From Wyeomyia smithii (Eukaryota; Arthropoda; Insecta; Diptera; Culicidae): a stretch of DNA of 64,000 bases. The notes under the pieces were generated by a model. That model did not search any database. It worked only from the letters and a program-made list of their open reading frames with translations, and was not told where the DNA came from. The stretch lies in assembly GCF_029784165.1 (NCBI RefSeq), contig NC_073695.1:247813589-247877588 (forward strand), given 5' to 3'. Position numbers and translations under genes: made by a program. Position 1 is the first letter of the stretch. Each line of letters starts with the position of its first letter. Positions 45,871-58,144 of this stretch are shown here, one piece after another.

Positions 45871-48601
45871 CTCCAACGTAGACTAATTCACGACATATCA
45901 ATAGTTGTTGTTGTGTGCTTCATGAATTGAAATAAGTTATTACGACAACATTGTAGCGCAACCATTCACCGTATAAAGTCATCCAAACAATACAGATATG
46001 ATCATGTACATATAATGTGAGATTAATAAAAACTAAATTACAAAATACAATAAGAATTATTAGGGCATGTAAAAAAGATCCTGGTTGACTATCTTCCATA
46101 ATTGAAGTTTTCAAATTTTTCAAGTAAAAAACTATAACTGTAGATTCAAAAAACATGGGGAAAATGTCCGTTATATTGTGTTCCCAAAAAAAGTGATGAA
46201 CTTCCACGGCATAGGGGAACTGCTCCATTATTCATCTCCGCCTATATATTCATCTCATACAACATGGAAACACAAGTGCAAACAGGAAAAAAGCATATTT
46301 TCTAACTAAACCAATCTACTAATCCATGGAATTGATTCTTCGTAGTTCACTTTAGATTTCTCTTAAAGTAGAAACCTCAAATACTCGCTTAAAAGCTATA
46401 AATTTGATATTATAGTCGGGCACCTGCACTCGAAAACTCATTTAATTCAATCACCTATCTCAGAAAACAAAAACCGCGCATTGCTCAATACGGCTACAAC
46501 GGGACTCGTTCAGAAGCCAACCAAAGTTTCTTTCATCACTAGCTTCATTTTAATCACTAAACAAAGTCACTCACTACACAAAGAATACTTTAATCTCTGA
46601 AATGTTCACTTCAAATGTCCAAAATCAAGATTGAATTAGCAGAAATATATGAGACGAATTTCTACAATTCCTAAATTTCAACTGTATGTATTTTCATCTG
46701 TTTTCACTGCCTTGAAGAAAATCAATAGTTCCCAAATCAGTTTCTGTTAATACGAAAAAATCATACTGAAAATGTTAAATTATTTCAACATAAATGACAT
46801 AAATCGACAGCACTGCAGTGGTTACCTAGGTTACCCATTTTGCACGTAAACAACTACAGCCGATATCTAGGTAACCTACTACGACGGGCTGCGGCTACGT
46901 TCATTCATGATAATGTGATTCATTCATGATTAACAGTGTGATGAACATGGGGGCATCGCTCCTTTCTACAACAATTCACCGCATAATATCATCCAAACAG
47001 ATCAACCACACGTTTTTTTTCACAACATTTATTTGACACGGCACAATATTCAACCACCCGTTCACGCATCTATTACAATCGGAGTACAGAGATACGATGA
47101 TTCACAAGTCGAGTGAAACAAAAACGACGCTACACGGCTATAGACCATTTTACGAGACTTATCAAAACTCTATGAATCTATGAATAAAATTTTAAAAGAA
47201 AACAGGGAACTGCTGGCATAACGCACCCAAAAGCAACATCAACATCGGCAGATACCGTGTATCCTACTCTACCAGTTCGTAAAATAGTGTGCAGTAAATG
47301 TCACTTACCTTCACTTGAGATGTATTTTGCTGACTTTTTGCCCAATTCGCGCTCTATTAGAATACGGTGATCACTTCGATTTTATCACGTTACTTCAAAA
47401 CATTGTAAATTTTGCATCACAACCATAAGCTAGCATCTTCAAACAAAGCTAAGCTGAAAATTTCCATAAAATCATTACTGATGATTTTACCGCATTCACC
47501 GTACCGTATTCACCGATTTTACCGTATTTATAACATTAGATTGGCAAAAAGCTTATACATAATTGTATCACGAGAAACAACTAAACCGATACCAGAAAAT
47601 GCAGAACAAAAAATAACTCTAGAATTAGGAGACGATGTTCGATTTCTTGGGTAAAACTTTACACTTTGAGTGAAAAAAATGCAAAAAATAGTAATAAAAA
47701 TTATAATAACAACTAGAAAAGTTAAGTGAAACAAAATTTGACGACAAATTTGAATAATTGGTTAAATAAAATAAAGATAAATTTAAATACACAGTACAAT
47801 AACTTAAAGATAACAGCGAAAAACCTGAATGTTTTTAAACTATGCTCTATATTAATAAAATTAAATTACGACTATTTTATTTGATAGAGAATGTGAGTAG
47901 GATATATAAAGCAGTTTAATATGCAGCATAGATACAAAACAGAGATGGATAAAATATTGTGGATTCGTAGTACCTAGTACATTTAACTTAACAACTGTGA
48001 GTGAACGTCACTAAAAAGCATGCTTGCCATTTTCATCAGTATGTCGAAAGAGCAAAGAAAAAAATTCACCTCGCACTTCTCTTTCAGTAAGTGCCTGCGT
48101 GTAGCAATGCTTTCACGAAACACTGCTTCTTCATGTACTCCTAAGTATCTCTACCACTTACAGAGAGACAAACATATTTCCAGCTCACCCCAAACTCAGA
48201 ATTAACTTACATAATTATAATGGAAGATAGCAATGACAGAATCACTTGAAAAATAATACAATTACCAACAAATATACATAAGAATATACAACAAAAGTAT
48301 GTTTGATCCTTAAATTATAAGGATAATTCAAGCAAACGACACAGTTGAAAAAGATGGAGGTGAAAAAGACAAACTAGAAGGCATTTTTGGCATTTCTATT
48401 CAAATTGTTTCGTCACCGGAAATAAATTTACCGAATAACAATTTCTAGAGAACGCGGTTCAATATTATCGCAATTCAAATTCCAAAGCTAAAAATATGAA
48501 GCTAAGTGCATGAATCTAAAAAATCACAAGACAAATATCAGAAGCTGGAACTCAATCGACATTAAAAATTCGAAATAATCACCATGTAATAATTAAATAG
48601 A
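45871..48601. other. Unassigned AT-rich sequence with weak repeats
   Basis: A block with ATTCACCG.ATAA.GTCATCCAAACA occurs near 45963 and 46979, in the same orientation. Two sequences starting GGGAACTGCT (46206 and 47203) may be ends of a short repeat. No gene recognised. Confidence 0.4.
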
Positions 48602-48603
48602 TA

Positions 48604-48982
48604 CAGGTTGGACTGGATAATCCGGAATTTTGAAAAATATTTCATTCCGGATAACCGGAAAATTCTCTGGATAATCGAGTCGTTTTTATATTTATAGTTT
48701 ATTGTTCTTTATCATCAAAAACAAGCATTTCGTTGAAAATAAGAATATTGTACTCGATAAATAGACGAAAAAAAATATTAAAAATAACTAGAAACTGTGT
48801 ATCAATTATTGTCAAATACAGAGAATTTAATCATAATGAATCAATTGTGTCAGCTCTCTTTACGCATTGAGTTAACTACGCTACAAATATCGCAAAATAC
48901 TGCATCGAATTTGTAATTTGTATAATTGAGCCCCCAATAATCGAGCATCTGAATAATCGTGCTGGATAATCGACTCCGACCG
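48604..48982. mobile_element. pogo-like MITE
   Basis: Ends CAGGTTGGACTGGATAATCC and, inverted, CGGTCGGAGTCGATTATCC, similar at about 14 of 19-20 positions. TA flanks both sides (48602-48603 and 48983-48984). GGATAATC-type motifs repeat inside. The layout fits non-autonomous pogo/Tigger elements. Confidence 0.55.
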
Positions 48983-48984
48983 TA

Positions 48985-50584
48985 CTATAGGTCTTTTCTC
49001 TAAAAGTAGGAGAATTGAATGGAAGAACATTAAAACAGAAAGTACACAGGAAGGTTGAAGTTCATAATTCTTGCTGGGTAAAAAGTAACGTTAGCTACAT
49101 GCATCGAAATAGCTCGCAACATGTTGCCCACATTCCAGGAGCACTATGGAAGCTACACCGAAATTTTACGATTTGACGAATTACCATTAATTGATACGCA
49201 TTATTCGCCCCCCACGCACAGAGAAGCAATAAGAATGGTCTGCGTTCTTAGTTGGAAGGTCCATAAATAAAACTGCTGCTGCTACTACCACCGGTACAGG
49301 TAATCAGAGAATATCTCACTTAGTTCTCATCCATCGTGGAGTGAAACGAATGCTCCAAAGGCACTAGAGGATGGTTCCGGTACGGCGCGTCCATCATCGA
49401 CATCATTATTTCCATCGGAGAACTCTCCAATTTCTCTACGGTGTGCTTCACAAGCACTAATTAATCTTCCAGGCTCGCACTCATCGTCCGTTTTTGCTTC
49501 AGCGGCAGTGGGCGCAACTGAATGCAGCAACACCGGGAGTAAGTAAACCGGTTGGTGAAGGCTTTGTCCGCATTAAGCTGGGCAGAGCAGATTATGCTGA
49601 TGTTTTTACATAACCACAAGCCCCGGTTCCTGCTGTGTGGATTCGAATCGCTCGAAGTGAAAATCCAGCGAGGTGGATTTAGGTTGGTTGTTTGGTGAAT
49701 TACAATGTTTCGCTAAGCTTTGACTGGTCATTTGAGGCAATTCGTTTCCTGATCAAATCTTGGGCTTTTTCTACGTCTACGAATGAAAGAAAATTTTCTT
49801 ACCTAGAATATCATTAAGTGTTTGCTATTAAATAAGGATGCATGACCATTTTCTCGAAGTTGATTCGTACCGTATCGCCTGAGACGGATCCCGCTTCGAC
49901 GCCGGTGGTGAAGAGGACAAATATAGAATGTGAAATCGAAATCAAATGAAGCGTGTGATGGATTCAGATGGTTTTTCTTGACTATCGCAGTAAAAGTCGA
50001 ATTTTTTACCGGAGCGTGCCATCATCAACAAATATGTTTACTTGGTAGTGATCTCTGCGTATTCAACAATAACTAATTATTTCAAAACATCAAATATCAA
50101 ACATTCATATATCAAACAAAACATCGAAAGTGTCACGAAAATTGTCCAATTTCAAACGTTTTAAACACAGTCAATTTCAAATCGATTTCCGTCATTTTTG
50201 CAGCAATCGATTGAAAAATCATCTAAGCACCCGTTCAAATGAAGACAGTTGTAATCTGATTGTTCGAACTATTGTACTATTGAAAATCGTTGAACCTTGT
50301 CGAAACGTAAATGTCGACCTTTGATTGGTAGCTTGCTGCCTTTCCCTAAAAAGGACGACAAAATGAAGTACCTAGTTAGCCGGGAATGCACTCGTTGGGC
50401 GATATAAGAGACTGATTCTCCTCAAGCAAGCTCTTAGGGACGAATGGCCGTTTGGGGCTTAATTTACTAGCAGCAGGCAGCAACGGTGGACAGTAGCAGC
50501 GATGGCACTGGGCAATGGCGGCGTGGAGCAGCAGCGGGCAAGGTGGTTTGAGAAGCTACCATCATCCAGCGTGTATTTATATAT
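48985..50584. other. Unassigned, GC-richer from about 49200
   Basis: A minus-strand ORF at 49327-49533 follows an acceptor-like TTGCTGCATTCAG, but has no domain or convincing codon bias. Otherwise nothing recognised. Confidence 0.35.
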
Positions 50585-50745
50585 AGGATGTGTGCACATA
50601 CATAACGTGTGTGAATATGTATAGCGTGTGTGGCTTGCGTACGCATGTCCACAGCGTGTCTGTGCATGTCTATAGCGTCCGTGGCTTGCTATACAGCGTG
50701 CGTGGCTCGCGTTTGCATGCCTATAGTGTGTGTGGCTAGCAGTAT
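50585..50745. repeat. Minisatellite, GTGTGTGGC-type units
   Basis: Imperfect units of about 20-35 bp built from TATAGCG, TGTGTGGCTTGCG and GCATGTC repeat about five to six times. Confidence 0.75.
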
Positions 50746-50861
50746 AGCGATTAAAATTATCATATATAGTTGCAAATAAATCGCCTCATGTAAATATCAC
50801 AGTAAATCGTTCAGAACTAAATCAAAAAATTGCCATGTTGAAAAAACAATATTCAGATGTT

Positions 50862-51775
50862 GACAAAGCCTTGGTGCTACATTCCGTATCGGAACTCACA
50901 GACTTCGCAGCCAACTGTTAAGTGTGCAGGATAATTGCGGGGCTAGCGCTACGATTCTACTGACACTAACAGTCTCTCCCGAGCCGACACTCGAACTGGC
51001 TTGTTAGCAGAGTTGCCGTTTCAAAATCGACGAATTGACGACAAAATTCTGTGAAAATCTGTGACCAAAGAAAAAAAAAATCTGGGATATGAATATTTGT
51101 TTAAAAACAAAACGAGATTGATTGAAATGCTTTCTATTAACATTAAATTTTCCTCCACTCGATTGAATTAACTATTTAGCTTTTTAAATTGCATTGGAAC
51201 TTGTTCCTCAACGAAGTGTTTTTAAGGTTGGCATTGAGACCAGATAAGCTGCGTATCAGAGAAAGTGGCCATGATTTCGTCAGAAGAAACCTATTCATAC
51301 GTTAGATACGGTAAACGTCAAAATATCGTAAATTGAATCATAATGAGGTGATTCAAACAGGTCACCTCTCTGCACACTTCATTGAGTTAACTAAGCAGCA
51401 TATAGCGCGAAAAACTAGCATTCCTAGATGGAATCGATAAAAAGGCAAATGTCGGAATTGTAAACGAATTCGAAATTCAAGAGAAGAATAACTCCGGAGA
51501 GTCGAACTATTTTCTACGGATGATTATTCGAGCTACCGGAAATTCGTACCTTCGAATTATTGAGTTTGACCTGTAGAAAAAAATGTAGGTAATTTATTAT
51601 TTCCGGCATTTATGGGATGAATCTGTGAAAATCTGTAATTTTCCAAAAAATTCTGTCATCTGTGATCACAGATTCTGTGATTTGAAAAAGGAAAATAAAC
51701 TGTGATTTTACAGAAAAATCTGTGAAAATGGCAACTCTGCTTGTTAGGCCAGCATCGTACCTCGAGCTGGGAGAG
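50862..51775 (-). mobile_element. SINE-A copy 5, split by a hAT element
   Basis: SINE-A sequence at 50862-51000 continues at 51748-51775 (GCCAGCATCGTACCTCGAG). Between them lie the hAT element and its 8-bp duplication. The head region also lacks some bases beside TCGAACTGG. Flanking duplication of the SINE itself not resolved. Confidence 0.8.
51008..51739. mobile_element. hAT-type MITE, 732 bp
   Basis: Ends CAGAGTTGCCGTTTCA and the inverse of TGAAAATGGCAACTCTG. The target CTTGTTAG is duplicated at 51000-51007 and 51740-51747, and intact SINE-A copies show it once. An 8-bp duplication of form nTnnnnAn with CAG ends is the hAT signature. ATCTGTGAAAATCTGTG-type motifs cluster at both ends. No transposase ORF. 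Confidence 0.9.
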
Positions 51776-51894
51776 TCATAATAAATGGCATTGGCAAACA
51801 CTATTAACCTCTTTTGACTTCACAGCAGAGGCACCTACTATTTGCAGCAGAGGCATTCCATGGAAATTAAATGAAAATAAACATTTTTTTAAAG

Positions 51895-52412
51895 ATGTTC
51901 TTTCCGATTTCGCTGAAACTTTGCACAGTTGTTCCCAGTTGATAAAGAGGTCATTCTACACTATCGGTTCTTCATGTAGACTCACGACTGCTGTTTCAGA
52001 AGGGCCTATTCAAAAATGCGACTGGTGAATGACATATTTTGTAACAGAAAAACGACTTGTTCGATTGAAATGGTGTCTTCAGCAAAGTTGTAGGTAGTAA
52101 AATTGCGATTTTAAAAAAATATATACACTGTAAAAATTTTTTTTTCTGGGCCAAACATTCCTAATTGTCACAAAATCTAAAATGTTCTAAAAAAGTATCC
52201 TTTTTTAAAACCTAATTTTTTACGCATTGAAGATGACAATATGTACTACTATCTGTCAAAATTTGGCTATGGTAAAATGAAAAACAAAAATGTTATGAAC
52301 GTTTGAATATTTTATCATTTTCACTCAGAACTTATGTTTGAGGATTTTTTTGTTGTTGTTATAAATTATCGCTATGAGCTTGATACAAATCCAACGCGCT
52401 GTTTTCGTGGTA
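51895..52412 (+). repeat. Left arm of a 7-8 kb inverted repeat
   Basis: Matches 58727-59242 (plus about 59900-59945) in reverse complement: TTGCACAGTTGTTCCCAGTT, GGTTCTTCATGTAGACTCAC, TGGTGTCTTCAGCAAAGTTG, TAAATTATCGCTA and ATCCAACGCGCTGTTTT. The sequence is related to the FB-A family. The I-type LINE, a SINE-B palindrome and two small MITEs lie between the arms. Confidence 0.75.
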
Positions 52413-52499
52413 TAATTAACTATTTAATCGATTATACCTGCCATGCTATCATACCTACCTGTATTATTTCCCAGTCAAATAGCTGCTATAACTACACGC

Positions 52500-52727
52500 A
52501 AAAGTTTAACTTATTATTCGAATTAAATTTTTATTTTTAACAACGGCTTTTACCCGTTAACATTTAAGTTCATTAAGCAGACAATGTGTGCAGTAGGGAA
52601 AGTGAAAAATAAGCGACGGGACTTGAGCCTGCACTCTCCCAACTTGAAGCCACAAAATCTTTGTCATATTTCCAGTTCGCTTATTTTTCGCTTTCCCTAC
52701 TGCACACATTGTCTGCTTAATGAACTT
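52500..52727. mobile_element. SINE-B palindromic pair
   Basis: 52566-52615 and 52678-52727 are reverse complements at 49 of 50 positions, separated by 62 nt. The centre holds a truncated tRNA-like head (GACGGGACTTGAGCCTGCA on the plus strand) and the start of the body of the second copy (CATATTTCCAGTTCGC). The left copy extends to about 52500 with its A/T-rich tail. Confidence 0.85.
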
Positions 52728-52737
52728 TAACTTATTA

Positions 52738-52842
52738 GGGTGTGGGACTAGTTTGTCAGGGGTTTTCTTCGTCATAATTTTTGCTTCATTCTAATGAGAA
52801 AAATATGACGGAGAAAACCCCTGCCGAAGTAGTCCTACACCC
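52738..52842. mobile_element. 105-bp TA-duplicating MITE
   Basis: GGGTGTGGGACTAGTTTGTC and, inverted, GGGTGTAGGACTACTTCGGC form the ends of a near-palindrome of about 45-bp arms. TA flanks both ends (52736-52737 and 52843-52844). Confidence 0.8.
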
Positions 52843-53008
52843 TACTTGGAGGGTAATTAAAAAAATATTTTCCTTCGTGTAACAAATCTATTATTTTACA
52901 AGTAATAAAATTATTCTCCTGTTCAGTAGCAACCCTTACTGTTATATAATTTGAACATGTTGCAAGATCACGAGTATCTAATAATAACCGTTACAACTAC
53001 TTGCAAAA

Positions 53009-53815
53009 TGCCACGTCTCGATCGACCGGGTTCGTCTGCCTGTGCGATTGTATGTAACCCGTGTTATGAAGTGCACCAATTGCAAGCAGTTAGGCCACAC
53101 AGCCGCCTACTGCTGCAATAAGGCACGATGTAGCAAGTGTGGGGAGACTCATGCGGAAGATTCTTGCAGTGTTAATGCTGAAAAATGTATTCACTGTGGG
53201 GAAAACCAGCATGAGCTCTCCAAATGCCCGGTGTACATGCAGCGCAGAGATAAAATCAAGCGGTCACTTAAGGAGCGTTCAAAGCGTTCTTACGCTGAGA
53301 TACTGAAGAAGACCGTGACCACTTCTACCATAACATCGAACCCCTTTAATCTGTTGCCCTCCGATGAAACCGATTCTGACGATTCATCAGCGGGAACATC
53401 TTATGCCAATCCTGGGGAGTCTAGGAAGAGGAAAAATGTTTCTTCTCCTAAACTTCCCCGTAAAGGTCCTAAGATTTCCCAAAGTGTAATGAAAAGTACG
53501 AACAAACCAAACAGTGCTGCGGAAAAACCGAAGCAAACTCCTCCTGGGCTTGCAAATTTAAAGTCCCAGAAGGAGTTCCCAGCACTGCCAGGAACATCTA
53601 AAACCCCAGTTGTTCCTTTTGCACATCCAGCTGAAGAAACAAACTCTGGATTAGTGAAATTTTCTGACATTGTGGACTGGATTATTGAAAATTTCAATGT
53701 ACCCGATCCAATTACAATTTTTCTTACAGCATTCCTCCCAACAGTTAGATCATTTTTGAAGCAGTTGACTGCCCAATGGCCCCTCCTTGCAGCGATTGTA
53801 TCCCTCGATGCCTAA
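53009..53815 (+). pseudogene. LINE ORF1 (gag-like), C-terminal part
   Basis: Open from the truncation point without a native start. It begins CHVSIDRVRLPVRLYVTRVM and then carries three CCHC-like zinc knuckles: CTNCKQLGHTAAYC, CSKCGETHAEDSC and CIHCGENQHELSKC. A Lys/Ser/Pro-rich tail follows. ORF1 proteins of this type bind the element RNA and help form the RNP. Its stop (53813-53815) overlaps the ORF2 ATG (53808) in ATGCCTAA, a compact arrangement used by several LINEs for coupled translation. Confidence 0.9.
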
Positions 53816-56800
53816 TTCAACTGCGTATATGAAGGATTCTATCTCTGTCTTACAGTGGAATTGTAGAAGTATTTTACCAAAAATTGATTCGTTTAAAGTT
53901 TTGATAAATAAAAACAAATGCGATGCATTTTCCCTTTGTGAAACTTGGCTTACTTCAAATATTGATTTCAACTTCCATGATTTTAATATTATTCGCCTTG
54001 ATCGAGACACCCCATATGGAGGAGTACTTTTAGGGATTAAAAAGTGCTATTCTTTCTATCGTATTAACCTCCCCTCGATTCCAGGCATCGAAGTTGTCGC
54101 ATGTCAAATGACAATACAAGGTAAAGAGCTTTGTATTGCCTCAATATATATTCCTCCCAGAGCACAGGTTGGGCAACGGTTGCTCTTTGATTTAATAGAA
54201 CTTCTTCCCTCGCCACGTTTGATTTTGGGAGACTTCAACTCTCATGGCGTGGCTTGGGGTTCCCCATACAATGATAACCGCTCCTCTTTAATCTATAACC
54301 TTTGCGATGACTTCGACATGACTATTTTAAACAACGGTGGAATGACACGTATCCCGAAACCTCCAGCGCGCCCAAGCGCTTTGGATCTATCCTTATGTTC
54401 GACGTCGCTACGGTTGGATTGCACATGGAAGGTAATCCTTGATCCTCACGGTAGCGACCATTTGCCTATTCTTATTTCAATTAATAACGGGTCGACTCGC
54501 ATGCGACCAATTGACATTCCGTATGACCTCACACGGAATGTCAATTGGAAGTTATACGAGGAAATGATTTCAAAAGCGGTCGAGTCGATTCAACATCACC
54601 CACCACTTGAAGAATACAACCTCCTCGCGGGCTTGATTCTCGACGCCGCGTTGCTAGCCCAAACGAAAAAATATCCCGGCGTAACGATCAAAGAACGGCC
54701 TCCCACTCCGTGGTGGGACCAAGAGTGCTCCGATGGCTACACGCAAAGATCCGACGCGTTTAAGGCCTACCAGAAGGGAGGTATACCTGGCGACAATTTA
54801 CGGTATTCGGAGCTTAATACCAAGCTTAAAAGTTTGGCTAAAGCAAAGAAACGCGGATATTGGCGTCGGTTCGTGAACGAGACGTCGAGGGAGACATCGA
54901 TGAGCACTCTTTGGAACACAGCCCGGAGAATGCGGAATCGCGTAACGGTCAACGAAAGCGAGGAGTCTTCAAGTCGGTGGATATTTGATTTTGCCAGGAA
55001 AGTATGTCCGGACTCTGTTCCTGAGCAAAACATTGTTCGCGATGCGTTTCCGGGCCACGACGCGATAGAATCACCTTTTACGATGGCAGAATTTTCAGTT
55101 GCCCTCCTGTCCTGTAACAATAACGCGCCTGGGTTAGATAGAATCAAATTCAACTTGTTGAAGAATCTACCCGGCAATGCCAAGAGGCGCTTGTTGAACT
55201 TGTTCAATAAGTTCCTGCAGCAAAACATTGTACCGCAGGATTGGAGGCAAGTGAAGGTGATCGCCATCCAAAAACCAGGGAAACCAGCTTCTGATCACAA
55301 CTCTTATAGGCCGATTGCAATGCTATCCTGTATCCGGAAATTGCTGGAAAAAATGATACTCCGTCGTTTAGACCATTGGGTCGAATCAAAAGATCTACTA
55401 TCAGATACTCAATTTGGCTTCCGCCGTGCCAAAGGGACGAATGATTGTCTTGCGTTGCTTTCAACAGATATTCAGCTGGCGTATGCTCGCGAAGAACAAA
55501 TGGCGTCTGCGTTCTTGGACATTAAGGGGGCTTTTGATTCCGTTTCTATTGACATTCTTTCGGGTAAACTTCACCGACAAGGATTTTCTCCAATTTTGAA
55601 CAATTTTTTGCACAATTTGTTGTCCGAAAAGCACATGCATTTTACGCACGGTGATTTGGCAACTTTTCGCATTAGCTACATGGGTCTTCCCCAGGGCTCA
55701 TGTTTAAGCCCCCTTCTTTACAACTTTTATGTAAATGACATCGACGAATGTCTGGCAAATTCATGCACGATAAGACAACTTGCAGACGACAGTGTAATCT
55801 CTGTTACAGGAGCCAAAGCTGCCGATTTGCAAGGACCATTGCAAGATACCTTGGACAATTTGTCTGCTTGGGCTTTACAGCTAGGTATCGAATTCTCTCC
55901 GGAGAAGACTGAGATAGTAGTTTTTTCTAAGAAGCATGAACCTGCTCAGCTTCAAACACAATTAATGGGTAAAACGATTTCTCAGGTTTTGGTACACAAA
56001 TATCTTGGTGTCTGGTTCGACTCTAAAAGCACCTGGGGTTGTCACGTGAGGTATCTGATGAAAAAATGTCAACAAAGAGTGAATTTTCTTCGTACAATAA
56101 CCGGACAATGGTGGGGAGCCCACTCAGGAGACCTTATAGGGCTTTACCAAACAACGATATTGTCTGTCATTGAGTACGGGTGTTTCTGCTTCCGCTCCGC
56201 AGCAAACACACATTTGATCAAACTGGAGCGAATACAATATCGTTGTTTGCGTATCGCCTTGGGTTGCATGCAATCGACCCATACGATGAGTTTGGAGATC
56301 TTAGCTGGAGTACTACCATTGAAAACCCGCTTCTGGAGCCTGTCTTCTCGTATTCTAATCAAATGTGAGGTCTTGAACCGTCCCGTGATTGAAAATTTTG
56401 TAAGGTTAATCGAACTTAATTCTCAAACCCGTTTTATGACATTGTATTTCAATCACATGTCCCAAAATATTAACCCTTCTTCGAATATTCCAAATCGTGT
56501 CGACTTATCAAATACTTCTGATTCTACTGTGTTTTTCGATACATCCATGATAGAAGAAACTCGTGGAATCCCGGATCATTTACGCGTGCAGCAGATCCCT
56601 AAAATTTTGTCCAATAAATATCGAAACATCAACTGCGACAATATGTACTACACTGACGGATCACTTCTTGATGGGTCCACTGGCTTCGGTATCTTCAATA
56701 ACAATTTAACCGTCTCCCATAAGCTCGATAATCCTGCTTCTGTTTACGTCGCAGAATTAGCTGCAATTCAGTACACCCTAGGGATTATCGAAAAAATGCC

Positions 56801-57249
56801 CACGGACCATTATTTCATCTTTACGGACAGTCTCAGTTCCATTGAGGCTCTCCGATCGATGAAAGATGTTAAGCACTCTCCGTATTTCCTGGGAAAAAAC
56901 GGGAACATCTGAGTGCTTTATCCGAAAAATCTACTCAGATTACCTTGGCGTGGGTCCCTTCTCACTGCTCGATACCGGGTAATGAGAAAGCGGACTCTTT
57001 GACTAAGGTGGGCGCAACAAACGGTGATATTTATGAAAGACCAATAGCCTTTAATGAAGGTTATCACGACATAGAGCACGTTGTTTGGTTATGCCCTGTA
57101 CACCGTGACGCCAGGTCAAATTAATAGCTTCCCTGCAGGCCGAAGGTAGACAGTCGGCTGTTCCTGTTCGTGATGTCTTGGCGAGCCGTGACCTATCCTA
57201 CATGTCCCTTATATACGTTTTCCTTAAATCGATCCATGCCCCAGTCTAA
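53808..57249 (+). pseudogene. LINE ORF2 (endonuclease, RT, RNase H), frameshifted near the end
   Basis: Counting from the ATG at 53808. Apurinic-type endonuclease, about residues 12-225, with WN at 17-18, CETW at 44-47, GDFNSHG at 141-147 and SDHLPI at 216-221. RT with FGFRRAKGTNDC (~534), AFLDIKGAFDS (~567), GLPQGSCLSPLLYN (~625) and LADD (~657), where both catalytic Asp are present. RNase H starts with YYTDGS (~946), AELAA and FTDS. Near 56890 the frame is lost by what looks like a 1-nt deletion in an A run (stop at 56910-56912). The RNase H end AWVPSHCSIPGNEKADSL follows in another frame. A segment between FNE and GYHDIEHVVW seems deleted, and a second frameshift lies near 57120 before the last stop at 57247. 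Otherwise intact for about 1030 codons. Confidence 0.93.
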
Positions 57250-57616
57250 TCCCGTTCCCCTCCGTCTACACCCAACAAAACGACAAGAACACGTTTGAAC
57301 CTTAAGCACAAAACCAGCAACCAGACCCCGCACAATAGAACCAGGACCCAAGGACTACGAGCCTCTGTCCCAACTCACGACATCGTGGCTCAGCAGTACG
57401 AATCCATACATGCCATTCGACGATTATCAGACGACCATTGAACAACAAAACACAGATTGGAAATTCCATGCTAGTTTTAGGTTAGACTTAATTTCAGCTC
57501 GTAGTCGGCAGCGAGGATAAAAAATTTGCTTTAGTTTTTAAGTCATCAGATATAATTGGCGCCGTTAAACATTAAATTGTATTTGTGCCGTGTCAAATAA
57601 ATGTTATGTGAAGAAA
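57250..57616 (+). other. LINE 3' untranslated tail, first copy
   Basis: Follows the ORF2 stop and ends TGTCAAATAAATGTTATGTG plus an A run. Contains the block CAGCTCGTAGTCGGCAGCGA and TAATTGGCGCCGTTAAACAT shared with the second tail. Confidence 0.85.
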
Positions 57617-57971
57617 AAAAAAAAAAAGACCCCGGATCCGGAAACAGCAATCAGACCCGCACGATACTCTCAAGGCCCGATGGAATCAACCCAATATGCC
57701 AGTCCGTAATATCTTGGCCCAGCAGCGGAACAAATTTAATATGCTGCTTACCTATGGCAATGAAAACCATCAAACAGCAAACCTGTGCTTTTAATGCAAA
57801 ATATTCTAGCTTTAAGTTAGATTTAGTTTCAGCTCGTAGTCGGCAGCGAGGATAAAAAATTTGCTTTTAGATATTAAGATACTTTAGAAAGTAAGCTACC
57901 AGATATAATTGGCGCCGTTAAACATTGAATTGTATTTGTGCCGTGTCAAATAAACTATAGAAAAAAAAAAA
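57617..57971 (+). other. LINE 3' untranslated tail, second copy
   Basis: A related but diverged tail (GGATCCGGAAACAGCAATCA, CAGCTCGTAGTCGGCAGCGA, GTGCCGTGTCAAATAAACTA) follows directly and ends in its own A run just before the right-hand target duplication. Because no duplication separates the two tails, both arrived in one insertion. Confidence 0.8.
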
Positions 57972-57998
57972 AACTACTTGCAAAACTTCTACTCACTA

Positions 57999-58144
57999 CA
58001 GTTGAAGCCCTCTATTACGACAACTTATATAGCGACATTCTCAATGGTCCCTTCTGCTTCATATTCAGAAACATTATTCGTTTTATTGCGACATTTCTCT
58101 AGAACGACGGTCCCTTGCGATGTCGCTATACAGCGATACGACTG
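57999..58144. mobile_element. 146-bp Tigger/pogo-like MITE
   Basis: Ends CAGTTGAAGCCC and inverted CAGTCGTATCGC, with TATAGCGACAT shared by both arms, flanked by TA (57997-57998 and 58145-58146). Confidence 0.65.

Larger units (their letters stand above)
53009..57971 (+). mobile_element. I-type non-LTR retrotransposon, 5'-truncated
   Basis: A 14-bp duplication AACTACTTGCAAAA (52995-53008 and 57972-57985) bounds the insertion exactly. It holds the end of ORF1 with three zinc knuckles, then ORF2 with endonuclease, reverse transcriptase and RNase H, then two related 3' tails in tandem, each ending in an A run. An RNase H domain behind the RT fits the I superfamily. The 5' end begins inside ORF1. 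Few lesions suggest a recent insertion. Named mosquito lineages such as MosquI or Loner cannot be chosen by eye. Confidence 0.93.

Noticed and set aside
49327..49533. Minus-strand ORF after an acceptor-like site
   Set aside because: Acidic peptide with no recognised domain and mixed codon use. The acceptor alone is not enough.
54767..55649. Minus-strand ORFs inside the LINE
   Set aside because: Shadows of LINE ORF2, whose endonuclease and RT motifs are all on the plus strand.
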